Source of the DNA: Sphingomonas carotinifaciens
GTDB taxonomy: Bacteria > Pseudomonadota > Alphaproteobacteria > Sphingomonadales > Sphingomonadaceae
DNA length: 64,000 nt
NCBI RefSeq assembly: GCF_009789535.1
Contig: NZ_WSUT01000007.1
Span: forward strand, 137,468-201,467
Direction of reading: 5' to 3'
The position numbers and the translations under genes are program-made. Every line of letters begins with the position of its first letter. Within the stretch, counting starts at the first letter, position 1. The notes under the pieces were generated by a model, which was not told the DNA's origin, did no database searches, and saw only the letters and a program-made list of their open reading frames with translations. Below are positions 1 through 8,179 of this stretch, in pieces.

Positions 1-62
1 CCGATGGCGTGACGTCGCGGTATCAGCTCGACACGCGCTACCAGTCGGTGACGCCTCAGTGA
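1..62 (+). CDS. 3' end of an upstream gene of the conjugation operon (partial)
   Basis: An open frame enters from the left edge (first full codon at base 3) and stops with TGA at 60-62. It gives about 19 residues ending YQSVTPQ. Its stop overlaps the GTG start of the VirB1 gene (GTGA at 59-62), the same tight coupling seen through the rest of the operon, so it is probably the preceding operon member. Too short to identify. Confidence 0.4.
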   Translation, partial: DGVTSRYQLDTRYQSVTPQ

Positions 63-664
63 TCTACGATATTCCTGCCATCATCGTCCTTGCGCAGCGG
101 TGTGCCCCTGAGGTCGCGACAGAAGCGATGGTACCGCTCGTGGTGACTGAGAGCGGCGGCGATGCGCTGCAAATCAACATCAATAAAGGTCCGCGCGTCC
201 GCGCTCGATCCGTTTCGGAAGGGGTAGCCCTTGTCCGCCGCTACGTCGCTGCTGGCTACACGGTGGATGTCGGTCTTGCCCAGATCAATTCCGCTAACTT
301 CGCCCGCCTCGGCGCGACCATCGAAGCGGTTTTCGAGCCCTGCAACAATCTTCGCCTGGCCTCCCAGATGCTGCAAAGCGGTTACGGCACGGCATCCCGC
401 TATTATGCCGGGATCGATGCGATCTCCGCGACGTACTCGCTGTACAATACCGGGAGACTAACCCGAGGAATTCGGAACGGGTACGTCGGTCGCATCTGGT
501 CGACCGCGGCGAAGCTGGGCTCGATCGCCACAGCGCCGGCGCTTCCCGACAGTGGCGCAGACGTCGCTACACCCCCCTCCCCGGCCCCCGTAGCGGCCCG
601 TCTCCGACAGGACGAATGGGTCGTCGGCCAGCTTCGATCCGGTACGATCGAGGTGTTCAAATGA
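59..664 (+). CDS. virB1: VirB1-type lytic transglycosylase
   Basis: A 201-residue peptidoglycan-cleaving enzyme of the VirB1/SLT family, expected to open the cell wall locally so the secretion channel can assemble. The catalytic glutamate is E31 in the V-T-E-S-G-G context, and the family motif G-L-x-Q-I-N lies at residues 72-77. A tyrosine-rich segment (SRYYAG) follows, as in other SLT enzymes. No clear cleavable signal peptide is visible at the GTG start; a hydrophobic N-terminus (IPAIIVLAQ) could target it, or the true start may differ. It is coupled to its neighbours by GTGA and ATGA overlaps, which places it at or near the head of the virB operon. Confidence 0.85.
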   Translation: MIYDIPAIIVLAQRCAPEVATEAMVPLVVTESGGDALQININKGPRVRARSVSEGVALVRRYVAAGYTVDVGLAQINSANFARLGATIEAVFEPCNNLRLASQMLQSGYGTASRYYAGIDAISATYSLYNTGRLTRGIRNGYVGRIWSTAAKLGSIATAPALPDSGADVATPPSPAPVAARLRQDEWVVGQLRSGTIEVFK

Positions 665-1962
665 GTGCCACGAACAGCATCGCGCGGGAAGTCAACGCGG
701 GCGAGACGCCTGCTGTGCCGGTCGGCTTCGAACTGCCGCCGGCTCTTGCTTCGCGATACAAGGTTCGCATCGTCGATGGGGCGGATGGAGAGCAGCGCAT
801 CGGTTTGTTCCGACCGGTTGACCGCGATGGCCCGTCGATAGAGATCACGAACGATCGCATTGTCGCCAGAAGCGAGGATGCCGAAACCGTCGCCGCGCTG
901 GTAAAGATCGCTCAGCATAGCGGCTGGGATCGTATCGCGGTCGATGGATCGCCCGAGTTCCGACAGGCAGTCTGGAAGGCCGCTTCGCGCGAGGGGCTCG
1001 CCGTTAGCGGTTATGAACCAAGCTTCGCCGAGCTGGAGGGCGTGGCGCAGACACGGCGCGAGACGTCCGATGGCCATGTGCGCGATCTCCAAGCCCAAAC
1101 ACCATCTGACGAGCGAACCGGTGCGACCGGTGGCCATGCTCCGCTCGAGGCGGTTGCGGCGGCCGCGAGCGGCAGCCGGGGAGACGATGTAGAACGCGAC
1201 GGCAATGATCTGTCCGACGGTGATCGCCGCCTGCTCTTGACGCTCAGCCGACACACCGAAGACCGAAAGTCTCTCGCGGAGGGAATTCGTCCGGACATGG
1301 ATGCGTTCGATCGGGAGGTCCAGAACGAGCGGCTCGAGAGCAATCGCGAGGCGCTGAGTGCCGCGTTGGATCAGGCGCTAGAAAGCCCTACGCTGGTGGC
1401 CGCTTTCCAGCGCGCAGGCTTCGAACCGGAGGCGTTGCGATCGTCAAGCAAGTCAGACCAGTGGGATCGCGACATCGCGGACGCGGTCTATCTCGCGCGA
1501 TCGGGTTTGCACCGCGACGCTGCGGACCGAGAGACAAACATCCCGGCTGCCAGCCTCCGAGATCTAGAAACCGCTCGGGACGATAGAACGCCAGCTGAGC
1601 GAGCGGACGGTGAGCCTGGACCGGCCGTCGCGCGCGAGCCTCTTCTCTTGGAGGCTCAGAGCCACACTACGCCGGATCGGCGTCGCGACGACGACGAGCT
1701 GGCCGAAGTATTTTTGCATGGACCGCCGGAGCGGATCGCAGCTGACCCGCGGCTCGAAGGGGCGCGGCAGGCACAAGCCGCCATGGAGCTTCATATCGGC
1801 GAGATTTTTGGCGGGGATGCGAGCCGGATGACGTCCGCCACGCTCGAAAGCCGCCTGATGATCTCGGATGTGCTGCGGCGTGGGCTCGATGTCTCGGTCC
1901 GAGAATCAACGCCTATTCGTCAGATCGAGCCGGTCCAAAACCGGCCCGACATGGAGAGGTAG
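661..1962 (+). CDS. LPD7-domain protein of the conjugation operon
   Basis: 433 residues. The start is the ATG that overlaps the VirB1 stop (ATGA); a longer frame reaching into virB1 is not needed. Residues about 15-130 resemble the large-polyvalent-protein-associated domain LPD7, with a short beta-rich start and then an alpha/beta segment containing W-D-R-I-A-V-D-G-S-P-E-F-R, typical of relaxase-linked and polyvalent mobile-element proteins. The remainder is charged, Arg/Asp/Glu rich and probably helical or disordered, without membrane segments. Known LPD7 proteins travel with conjugation genes; a DNA-processing or anti-defence role in the recipient is inference. Its position between virB1 and virB2 is unusual. 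Confidence 0.7.
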   Translation: MSATNSIAREVNAGETPAVPVGFELPPALASRYKVRIVDGADGEQRIGLFRPVDRDGPSIEITNDRIVARSEDAETVAALVKIAQHSGWDRIAVDGSPEFRQAVWKAASREGLAVSGYEPSFAELEGVAQTRRETSDGHVRDLQAQTPSDERTGATGGHAPLEAVAAAASGSRGDDVERDGNDLSDGDRRLLLTLSRHTEDRKSLAEGIRPDMDAFDREVQNERLESNREALSAALDQALESPTLVAAFQRAGFEPEALRSSSKSDQWDRDIADAVYLARSGLHRDAADRETNIPAASLRDLETARDDRTPAERADGEPGPAVAREPLLLEAQSHTTPDRRRDDDELAEVFLHGPPERIAADPRLEGARQAQAAMELHIGEIFGGDASRMTSATLESRLMISDVLRRGLDVSVRESTPIRQIEPVQNRPDMER

Positions 1963-2309
1963 TGCAAGCGATGGAGACCCGCATGAAGTTAACGTCGAAA
2001 ATGGGCCGACTGATGTCCGATCGCCGCGCCCGGCAGGTGGTCGGCCTGGTCGGCGCGGTTGCCTTGGTGGCGATCGCGCAGCCCGCACTCGCGCAGAGTA
2101 GCGGGACCGCGATCGAGGGCGGCCTCAACACGATCAAACAGTGGATGGTTACGATCGCCGGCGTGGTGGGCGTGATCGCGGTCATGGCCGTTGGATATGC
2201 GAAACTGACCGGCCGCATGGACTGGGGACGCGCCGTCACCGTGTTGATCGGCATCGGTATCATCTTCTCTGCGACCACGATCGTCGGTTGGATGAGCTCG
2301 GGTGGCTGA
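1962..2309 (+). CDS. virB2: VirB2-type pilin
   Basis: The major pilus subunit of the type IV secretion system. The precursor has a signal peptide ending near A-L-A-Q, followed by a roughly 70-residue mature protein with two hydrophobic helices (around TIAGVVGVIAVMAVGYA and VTVLIGIGIIFSATTIVG), the standard VirB2 layout. GTG at 1962 overlaps the previous stop. ATG codons at 1971 and 1983 are in frame and give a more ordinary signal-peptide length, so the exact start is uncertain. It overlaps virB3 by 8 bases. Confidence 0.85.
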   Translation: MQAMETRMKLTSKMGRLMSDRRARQVVGLVGAVALVAIAQPALAQSSGTAIEGGLNTIKQWMVTIAGVVGVIAVMAVGYAKLTGRMDWGRAVTVLIGIGIIFSATTIVGWMSSGG

Positions 2310-2643
2310 CGTCGATAAGCTGGCGGAGGATAAGGTCTTCCTCGCGCTGACCAGGCCATCGGTCTTCATGGGGCTGCCCCTCGAGGCGATCATGCCGATC
2401 ATCATGGTCTGTATGGTGCTCTGGGGGATCATGCACAATCCCTTCTACCCGCTCGCCCTTTTCGGCGCGCTCTACTTCCCGGCCCGGATGGTGGTTCATT
2501 ACGACTACAATGCTTTCCGCCTCTGGGGACTGTGGTTTCAGACCGTCTTCCTGTCGAAAAATCGCAAGTTCTGGGGTGGGGGGAGCTATTCTCCCGTTCG
2601 CCTCGGCAAGGCGGTCAGGCGCAAGCAGTTCGGCAATGACTGA
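2302..2643 (+). CDS. virB3: VirB3-type inner membrane protein
   Basis: 113 residues with one hydrophobic hairpin at about residues 27-57 (IMPIIMVCMVLWGIM, then PLALFGALYF), matching VirB3, which accompanies the VirB4 ATPase in the inner membrane. The family's conserved start is visible (FLALTRPSVFMGLPLE). GTG start; the stop overlaps the VirB4 ATG. Its place between VirB2 and VirB4 is canonical. Confidence 0.85.
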   Translation: MADVDKLAEDKVFLALTRPSVFMGLPLEAIMPIIMVCMVLWGIMHNPFYPLALFGALYFPARMVVHYDYNAFRLWGLWFQTVFLSKNRKFWGGGSYSPVRLGKAVRRKQFGND

Positions 2644-5002
2644 CACCAAGTTGAAGCATAAGCGTGTCGCCCTGCGCGAGGCGGACGACGTGAAGTTCAT
2701 TCCCTATACGCGGCACGTCGACGACACCGTGATAATGCTCGAAGACGGCTCGCTGATGCGAATGTATCGCGTCGACGGGCGCCCGTTCGAGACCAGCGAC
2801 GTCGCCGAGCTCAACACCTGGCATAGCAAGCTCAACATCACTTGGCGTTCGATCGGCGACGACCGTGTTGCCTTGTGGACCCATCTTGTCCGGACTGCGA
2901 CGGACCCGGTTCTGGGCGGCGAGTTTCATTCGGATTTCGCCCGTCGACTGCAGGACCGATACTCGCAGGCGCTGCGGGAAAAGGTACTCTATCACAACGA
3001 GTTTTATGTGACGCTTGTCGTGCGCCCATCCAACATGGCCGGCGACCAGATGTCCAGGTTCTTCGGTCGCCGCAAGAACCCGATTGAGTTCGATCAGCGC
3101 GCGCTCACGATCATGGCGGATAAGTGCCGCGACTTTGAGACCCTCCTCGCTGAGGCGATGCCGGAACGGCTGTCGATCTACGAGCATGACGGCATCCTGT
3201 TCTCCCGGCCGATGGAGGTGCTGCACTTCATCCTCACGGGTGATCGTATTCGCATACCGCTGCTCGATGGACGTCTGGGTCAGGCACTCTACCAGTCACG
3301 CATGGTGTTCGGGCGCGAGGCGGCCGAGATCCGACTACCGCACAAATCGCACTATCTCGGCATGTTCGGCGTTCGCGAATATGTCGCGAGTACGCGAACC
3401 GGGCAGTTCAACAGCCTCCTCAAACTCGATTTTCCGTTCGTGCTGACGCAGAGCTTCGCCCCGCTCGTTAAGCAGGCCGCCAGCGAACGCTTCTCGAAAA
3501 AATATAAGCAGATGACGTCGTCGGACGATGCCGGCGTCAGCCAAGCGATGGAGCTGCTCGACGGACAGGACGAACTGATGGCGAACCGCTTCGTCATGGG
3601 TGAGCATCATCTGTCCATCTCGGTGATCGACGAGGATCCGAAACGGCTGCTCGACAGGCTCTCGATCGCGCGATCGGCTGCCGCGGATACGGGCATGGTC
3701 ATGGCGCGCGAGGATGTTGCGCTCGAGGCCGCCTTCTGGGCGCAGCTTCCGGGTAATTTCCGGATGCGAGCCCGTCCAGCAGTCATCAACAGCCGCAACT
3801 TCGCCGCGCTGAGTCCCTTCTACACCTTCCCGTCAGGGAGGCGATCCGGCAATCACTGGGGCGACGCGGTGACGCTGCTCAAAACGCGCGCAGGCTCATC
3901 CTTCTGGTTCAACTTTCACCGCTCGGACATCGGTCACACGCTGATCATCGGACCGACCGGCGCCGGTAAGACGGTACTGCAGAACTTCCTTCAGGCGCAG
4001 CTCGAGAAGACCGGCGCGCGTCAGGTCTTCTTCGACAAGGACCGTGGCGCGGAGATCTTCGTCCGCGCCTGCGGCGGCACGTATCTTACTCTGCGGAACG
4101 GCGAGCCGACGGGCTTCGCGCCGTTGAAGGGGTTATCCCCGACAAAGGACAACATCGCCTTTCTGCGGCAGTTCATCCGCGTTCTCGTGCGCCGCGAAAA
4201 CCGCCCGCTCTCGGTGGGCGAAGAGCGCCTGATCGACGACGGGATCGATGCCGTGATGCGCCTGCCTGCTTCCGCACGCTCGATCGGGGCGCTGCGCGAG
4301 CTGCTCGGATATGCGGACGCGGAGGGTATCGGGGCTCGGCTTGAGCGATGGTGCCAGGGCAGTGCGCTCGGTTGGGCGTTCGATGGTCCGGTCGACGAGG
4401 TGTCGCTGTCCGCCCGGTTCGTTGGGTTCGACATGACGCAGTTTCTGGAGAACCCGGAGATCCGCACCCCGACGATGCTCTACCTCTTTCATCGGGTGCA
4501 GGAGTTGCTCGACGGCCAACGGGTCGTTGTCGACATCGACGAGTTCTGGAAGGCGCTTCAGGACGACGCGTTCCGCGCTTTCGCGCAGGACGGACTGAAG
4601 ACCTTTCGGAAGCGCAATGCGTTCATGGTGTTCGGCACGCAATCGCCGGCCGATGCGCTTCGCTCCCCCATTGCCCACTCGATCATCGAACAGACGGCGA
4701 CAAAGATACTGTTGCCGAACTCGGACGCAAAGCGCTCCGACTACTGCGACGGGTTGGGGCTGACCGAGGCGGAGTATCGACTGATCCGTGAGGATTTGAC
4801 GCCAGAGAGCCGCTGCTTCCTGGTGAAGCAGGGCCATACGTCGATCGTCGCCAAACTCGATCTCGGCAGCATGCCCAATGAGCTGAAAGTGCTGTCTGGC
4901 CGGGCGGAAACGCTGGTCGCCATGGACGAAGCCATCGCCGTCGCGGGTGACGATCCGACCGACTGGCTTCCGCTGTTCTACGCCAATGAGAGGAGAAGCT
5001 GA
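2636..5002 (+). CDS. virB4: VirB4-type ATPase
   Basis: 788 residues, the usual length for VirB4, the large ATPase that energises pilus biogenesis and substrate transfer. The Walker A motif G-P-T-G-A-G-K-T is at residues 439-446, and a Walker B-like VVVDIDEFW lies near residue 633. The N-terminal half (residues 1-380) is the CagE/TrbE/VirB4 domain. An upstream in-frame extension to 2510 would run through virB3, so ATG 2636, which overlaps the virB3 stop by 8 bases, is chosen. A conserved segment with GTQSPADAL follows the Walker B region, as in this family. Confidence 0.93.
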   Translation: MTDTKLKHKRVALREADDVKFIPYTRHVDDTVIMLEDGSLMRMYRVDGRPFETSDVAELNTWHSKLNITWRSIGDDRVALWTHLVRTATDPVLGGEFHSDFARRLQDRYSQALREKVLYHNEFYVTLVVRPSNMAGDQMSRFFGRRKNPIEFDQRALTIMADKCRDFETLLAEAMPERLSIYEHDGILFSRPMEVLHFILTGDRIRIPLLDGRLGQALYQSRMVFGREAAEIRLPHKSHYLGMFGVREYVASTRTGQFNSLLKLDFPFVLTQSFAPLVKQAASERFSKKYKQMTSSDDAGVSQAMELLDGQDELMANRFVMGEHHLSISVIDEDPKRLLDRLSIARSAAADTGMVMAREDVALEAAFWAQLPGNFRMRARPAVINSRNFAALSPFYTFPSGRRSGNHWGDAVTLLKTRAGSSFWFNFHRSDIGHTLIIGPTGAGKTVLQNFLQAQLEKTGARQVFFDKDRGAEIFVRACGGTYLTLRNGEPTGFAPLKGLSPTKDNIAFLRQFIRVLVRRENRPLSVGEERLIDDGIDAVMRLPASARSIGALRELLGYADAEGIGARLERWCQGSALGWAFDGPVDEVSLSARFVGFDMTQFLENPEIRTPTMLYLFHRVQELLDGQRVVVDIDEFWKALQDDAFRAFAQDGLKTFRKRNAFMVFGTQSPADALRSPIAHSIIEQTATKILLPNSDAKRSDYCDGLGLTEAEYRLIREDLTPESRCFLVKQGHTSIVAKLDLGSMPNELKVLSGRAETLVAMDEAIAVAGDDPTDWLPLFYANERRS

Positions 5003-5003
5003 G

Positions 5004-5729
5004 ATGTGGATCAAGCATGCCCTGATCGCGCTCGCGACGTCGACCGCGATGACCGTCGTTGCAGCACCCGCTGCGGCGCAGGGAATTCCGGTTTTCGATA
5101 CGACCACCTATCTCCAGGCGCTGCAGACTGCCCGCCAGACCCTGACGATCGTCGAGCAGGGTCGACAGCAGATCGAGACGGCAGCGAACCAGCTCCAGTC
5201 GCTGCAGAAGCTGACCAACATGAGTGAGATCGCGTCGACCCTAAATTTGCCTCAGGTCCGCAACATTTTACCCAGCGCGACCACCGACGCGGCGACCCTC
5301 TTGAGCGGAGACTTGTCGAGGCTGGGACCGCTTGGCACACTCGCGTCGAACATTCAGGCGCGATACCGCGTCTCGGCGTCGGGTTCGTCAGAAGCTGATG
5401 AAGCCTACAATCAGGCGTTGCGGGTTTCGACCGGCTCGGCGGCTACAACAGCCGCGCTCGGCGAAAATACGTTGAGTGTCACGCAGGCGCGCACGCAAGG
5501 TCTGGACCAGCTTCGGCAGCAACTCGCGAGCGCCCGCGACCCCAAAGACGTCATGGATCTTCAGGCTCGTATCGCAGTCGAACAGGCTCAACTGCAGAAC
5601 GACATGCTCAAGATGCAGGCGATCCAGATGGCACAGGCGGGTGCGGCCAACCTGGCGGCAAGTGCCGCTCAGGTATCGGCTGGTCGCAATGAGTCCGCAT
5701 TTTTCCAAGCGAACACGATCCGGAGGTAA
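5004..5729 (+). CDS. virB5: VirB5-type minor pilin / adhesin
   Basis: 241 residues. ATG 5004 follows a good ribosome binding site (AGGAGAA at 4991-4997) and begins a clear signal peptide ending near A-A-A-Q (about residue 25). The mature part is alpha-helical and glutamine rich, as in VirB5/TrbJ proteins at the pilus tip. The last residues, E-S-x-F-F-x-A-N-T-I-R-R, closely resemble the tail of the next gene's product (see findings). It lies directly after virB4. Confidence 0.85.
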   Translation: MWIKHALIALATSTAMTVVAAPAAAQGIPVFDTTTYLQALQTARQTLTIVEQGRQQIETAANQLQSLQKLTNMSEIASTLNLPQVRNILPSATTDAATLLSGDLSRLGPLGTLASNIQARYRVSASGSSEADEAYNQALRVSTGSAATTAALGENTLSVTQARTQGLDQLRQQLASARDPKDVMDLQARIAVEQAQLQNDMLKMQAIQMAQAGAANLAASAAQVSAGRNESAFFQANTIRR

Positions 5730-5730
5730 T

Positions 5731-6000
5731 ATGAAGAAGATCGTCCCCCTGTGCGCGCTTCTGGCGGTATGCGGTTGTCAGCAGAAGGTCGCTGTCCCCA
5801 ACGCGCAACAGCTCGTCGCCGATCGTGCGCTGCTGACCGAATGGCAGCGCAAATGCGACACTGGCGAATACAGTCAGCTCGCGGCCACGGAGAAGGCCGA
5901 CCTGTGCGCGACGACACAGGAGGCAACCATTTCCGTCGCGCAGATACAGGCCGGCATGAAGGACTCCGATTTCTTCAAGGCGAATTCGCTTCGGAAGTGA
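5731..6000 (+). CDS. eexN: EexN-like entry-exclusion lipoprotein
   Basis: 89 residues. ATG 5731 follows GGAGG. The N-terminus is a lipoprotein signal with lipobox V-C-G-C, giving an acylated Cys16. Short cysteine-containing lipoproteins between virB5 and virB6 are typically entry-exclusion proteins (EexN family) that stop redundant conjugation between donor cells. The assignment rests on size, lipobox and position more than on strong sequence identity. The C-terminus D-S-x-F-F-x-A-N-S-L-R-K mirrors the VirB5 tail. Confidence 0.65.
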   Translation: MKKIVPLCALLAVCGCQQKVAVPNAQQLVADRALLTEWQRKCDTGEYSQLAATEKADLCATTQEATISVAQIQAGMKDSDFFKANSLRK

Positions 6001-6045
6001 CCGACACTCCGCGCATCCGCTCGAGATCATCAGGATAGACGCCGC

Positions 6046-7098
6046 ATGGCCGCCCCTAACATCATGACGCTGTTCACGACCATGTATGGCTATGTGGAAA
6101 GTGCGATCGCCGGTGCCGTTGCGACGTTCGGGGCGGGATTGGTCAGCTTTGTCGCTGCGCCGCTGGCCTTGGCAGCCACCATCTACTTCCTGCTGCTCGG
6201 CTTTGCCGTGCTTCGGGGGGCAATCCAGGCACCGTTGCGAGAGCTCGTGTTCCAGGCAGGAAAGGTCGGCTTCGCTCTCGCGGCCGCCAGTGCGGTCGGG
6301 TACACGACCTTCGTCGTGAACATCGCGACCGACCTGCCCGGGCAGATCATCGCAGCCGGGTCCGGGACACCGGTCACCAACCCGGGCACCACCTTCGACA
6401 CCTATGTGTCCGACACGGGCAAGCTGGGACAGCGGATGGTGGACGCAAATACGAAGGTGCAAGCGCAATCGTCGCGGGGACTCACAGACTTTCGCACGCC
6501 GCTCATTCAGCTGACCTGCTCGCTGGTAACCTATATCTGCATAGCGATTTTGTACGTTTTCGCCTTCCTGTCCGCATCGATAGGATTCTGCATCGTCATC
6601 TTCGCCAAACTGGCGGTTTCGATCTGTGTCGCGCTGGCGCCGCTGGCCCTCGCCTGCCTCCTCTTCAATTCCTCGCGCTGGCTGTTCGATGGCTGGCTCA
6701 AGCAGACCGCCAACTTCATTCTGTTGATGGTGATCATGGCGATCATGACGAGGTTCATCACCGGCCTGCAGGAAGCGGCGATGGACGGTATCCTGGGGTC
6801 GATCGGTGACGGCACTGCCTTCGTGACGACGGAAAACACGTACCTGACGCTGAGCGCCGGCGTGATGGTCGTGGCCACCATCTCCTGTTCGGCAATCTAC
6901 ATCGTCGGCTCGATCTTCTTCTTCCAGTCGCCAGCTATTGCCTCGGGGATCGCTGGGGGCGCGTCGTCGGGCGGCCACGGCTTCTTGATGACGGGTGCTA
7001 ACATGATGGCCAACCGCCTGATGTTCCGCCGGGCCACCCAGGCCGCAGCCCCAGCGAACCGCGCTGCCAGCGGCGGCTCGATCAATCGGGCAGCATGA
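6046..7098 (+). CDS. virB6: VirB6/TrbL-type polytopic inner membrane protein
   Basis: 350 residues. It has several hydrophobic segments (around residues 30-60, 75-95, 160-185, 185-210, 220-240 and 265-290), separated by a periplasmic loop that begins after IATDLPGQ, as expected for VirB6, the polytopic channel component. A C-terminal low-complexity tail is rich in Ala, Arg and Ser. It sits 45 bases after the eexN-like gene, and its stop overlaps an in-frame ATG of the next frame. Confidence 0.88.
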   Translation: MAAPNIMTLFTTMYGYVESAIAGAVATFGAGLVSFVAAPLALAATIYFLLLGFAVLRGAIQAPLRELVFQAGKVGFALAAASAVGYTTFVVNIATDLPGQIIAAGSGTPVTNPGTTFDTYVSDTGKLGQRMVDANTKVQAQSSRGLTDFRTPLIQLTCSLVTYICIAILYVFAFLSASIGFCIVIFAKLAVSICVALAPLALACLLFNSSRWLFDGWLKQTANFILLMVIMAIMTRFITGLQEAAMDGILGSIGDGTAFVTTENTYLTLSAGVMVVATISCSAIYIVGSIFFFQSPAIASGIAGGASSGGHGFLMTGANMMANRLMFRRATQAAAPANRAASGGSINRAA

Positions 7099-7169
7099 TC
7101 GGATCCATGCATTCCTCCCCCAAACCGATGCTCCTTCCCCGACCGGGCATCAACAAATTTGGAGTTCGT

Positions 7170-7484
7170 ATGAAAGGGTTGGCCTTTGTGGCGATAAGCA
7201 CGCTGGCGGTTGCCGGCTGTGCTGGCACACCTGCCAAGAAAGCTGCCGTCTGCGACGGCAAGCATCGCCGGCCGGCGAACGTCTACGGCAGCGTTCTGCC
7301 GACGCTCCCGATCCCGGTCCCGGCGTCTCAATCTGGAGCGCGGTCGATGGTTGCACCGGAAGCCGGAAGCCCAAGCTCGGAGCCAACCGCAGCCCCGGTT
7401 TTCCCTTCGGTCGACAAGTCGCAGCCGGCGCACGGGCCGCGATTGTCCCGTCGAAACATCGCGCGCTCCTACTCTTCATGCTGA
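7170..7484 (+). CDS. small lipoprotein in the VirB7 position
   Basis: 104 residues. ATG 7170 follows GGAG and starts a lipoprotein signal peptide (lipobox A-V-A-G-C, Cys17). An earlier in-frame ATG at 7095, overlapping the virB6 stop, would put about 25 non-hydrophobic residues before the signal, so the later start is preferred. The mature part is proline and serine rich with a G-S-V-L-P-T-L-P segment and no recognised domain. Position between virB6 and virB8 suggests an outer-membrane VirB7-like partner of VirB9; that role is inferred. Confidence 0.65.
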   Translation: MKGLAFVAISTLAVAGCAGTPAKKAAVCDGKHRRPANVYGSVLPTLPIPVPASQSGARSMVAPEAGSPSSEPTAAPVFPSVDKSQPAHGPRLSRRNIARSYSSC

Positions 7485-7500
7485 CTAAGGAAACGACGCC

Positions 7501-8178
7501 ATGCCGGCGGTGAAAGCGGAGAATAGAGAGCAGTATTTCGAGGCTTCAAGAACCTGGGAGTACGATCGCTTTCGCGCGGCCGCGGGCCGAGAGAAACTCG
7601 CATGGGTGATCGCTGCAGTCGCGGTGTTGCTTGCAGTCGTAGCAGTGTTCGCCGTGGCGATGCTGGCGCCTCTCAAGACGGTGCAGCCTTATGTAATCCG
7701 GGTCGATCGATCATCGGGGGAGACGCAGATCGTCACGGCGTTGAAGGGGCCGCAGCCCCGCACCTACGAGGACGCGGTCAATCGCTACTTCATCTCGCAA
7801 TATGTTCGGCTGCGCGAGGGTTGGCTGAACGATGCGGCTCGCGAAAACGCGTATGCCGTCATGTTGATGAGCGACCAGAACGAGGCGCAGCGGTATCTAA
7901 GCAGAGTACAGGCGAGCAACAGAAACGCGCCGTCCAATGTCTACGGCGATAAAGGCTTTGTCTCTATTGCGATCCGCTCGATCAGCTTCCTGAGCCAGAA
8001 CGTGGCTCAAGTGCGCTACTCGAAGATCATCAGCTACGGCCAGAGTGCTCCCATCGCGCAGAACTGGAACGCCATTCTAACCTTCAAGTACACGACGGCG
8101 CCTGAGCTTGAAAAGGATCGAAATATCAATCCGCTCGGCTTCCAGGTCGTCAACTATCGCTCGGACCCGGAGGCGTGA
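7501..8178 (+). CDS. virB8: VirB8-type inner membrane assembly factor
   Basis: 225 residues. It has a short cytoplasmic N-terminus, one membrane helix at about residues 36-57, then a periplasmic domain starting L-K-T-V-Q-P-Y-V-I-R-V-D, which is characteristic of VirB8. The family feature Y-x-R-x-R-E-x-W is represented by QYVRLREGWL. VirB8 nucleates the core complex and contacts VirB9 and VirB10, encoded directly downstream. Confidence 0.92.
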   Translation: MPAVKAENREQYFEASRTWEYDRFRAAAGREKLAWVIAAVAVLLAVVAVFAVAMLAPLKTVQPYVIRVDRSSGETQIVTALKGPQPRTYEDAVNRYFISQYVRLREGWLNDAARENAYAVMLMSDQNEAQRYLSRVQASNRNAPSNVYGDKGFVSIAIRSISFLSQNVAQVRYSKIISYGQSAPIAQNWNAILTFKYTTAPELEKDRNINPLGFQVVNYRSDPEA

Positions 8179-8179
8179 C

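Noticed and set aside
5608-6978. 456-codon open frame antisense to virB5-virB6
   Set aside because: Low-complexity charged translation (many Arg, His, Gly), typical of the shadow strand of a GC-rich gene; the sense genes are clear.
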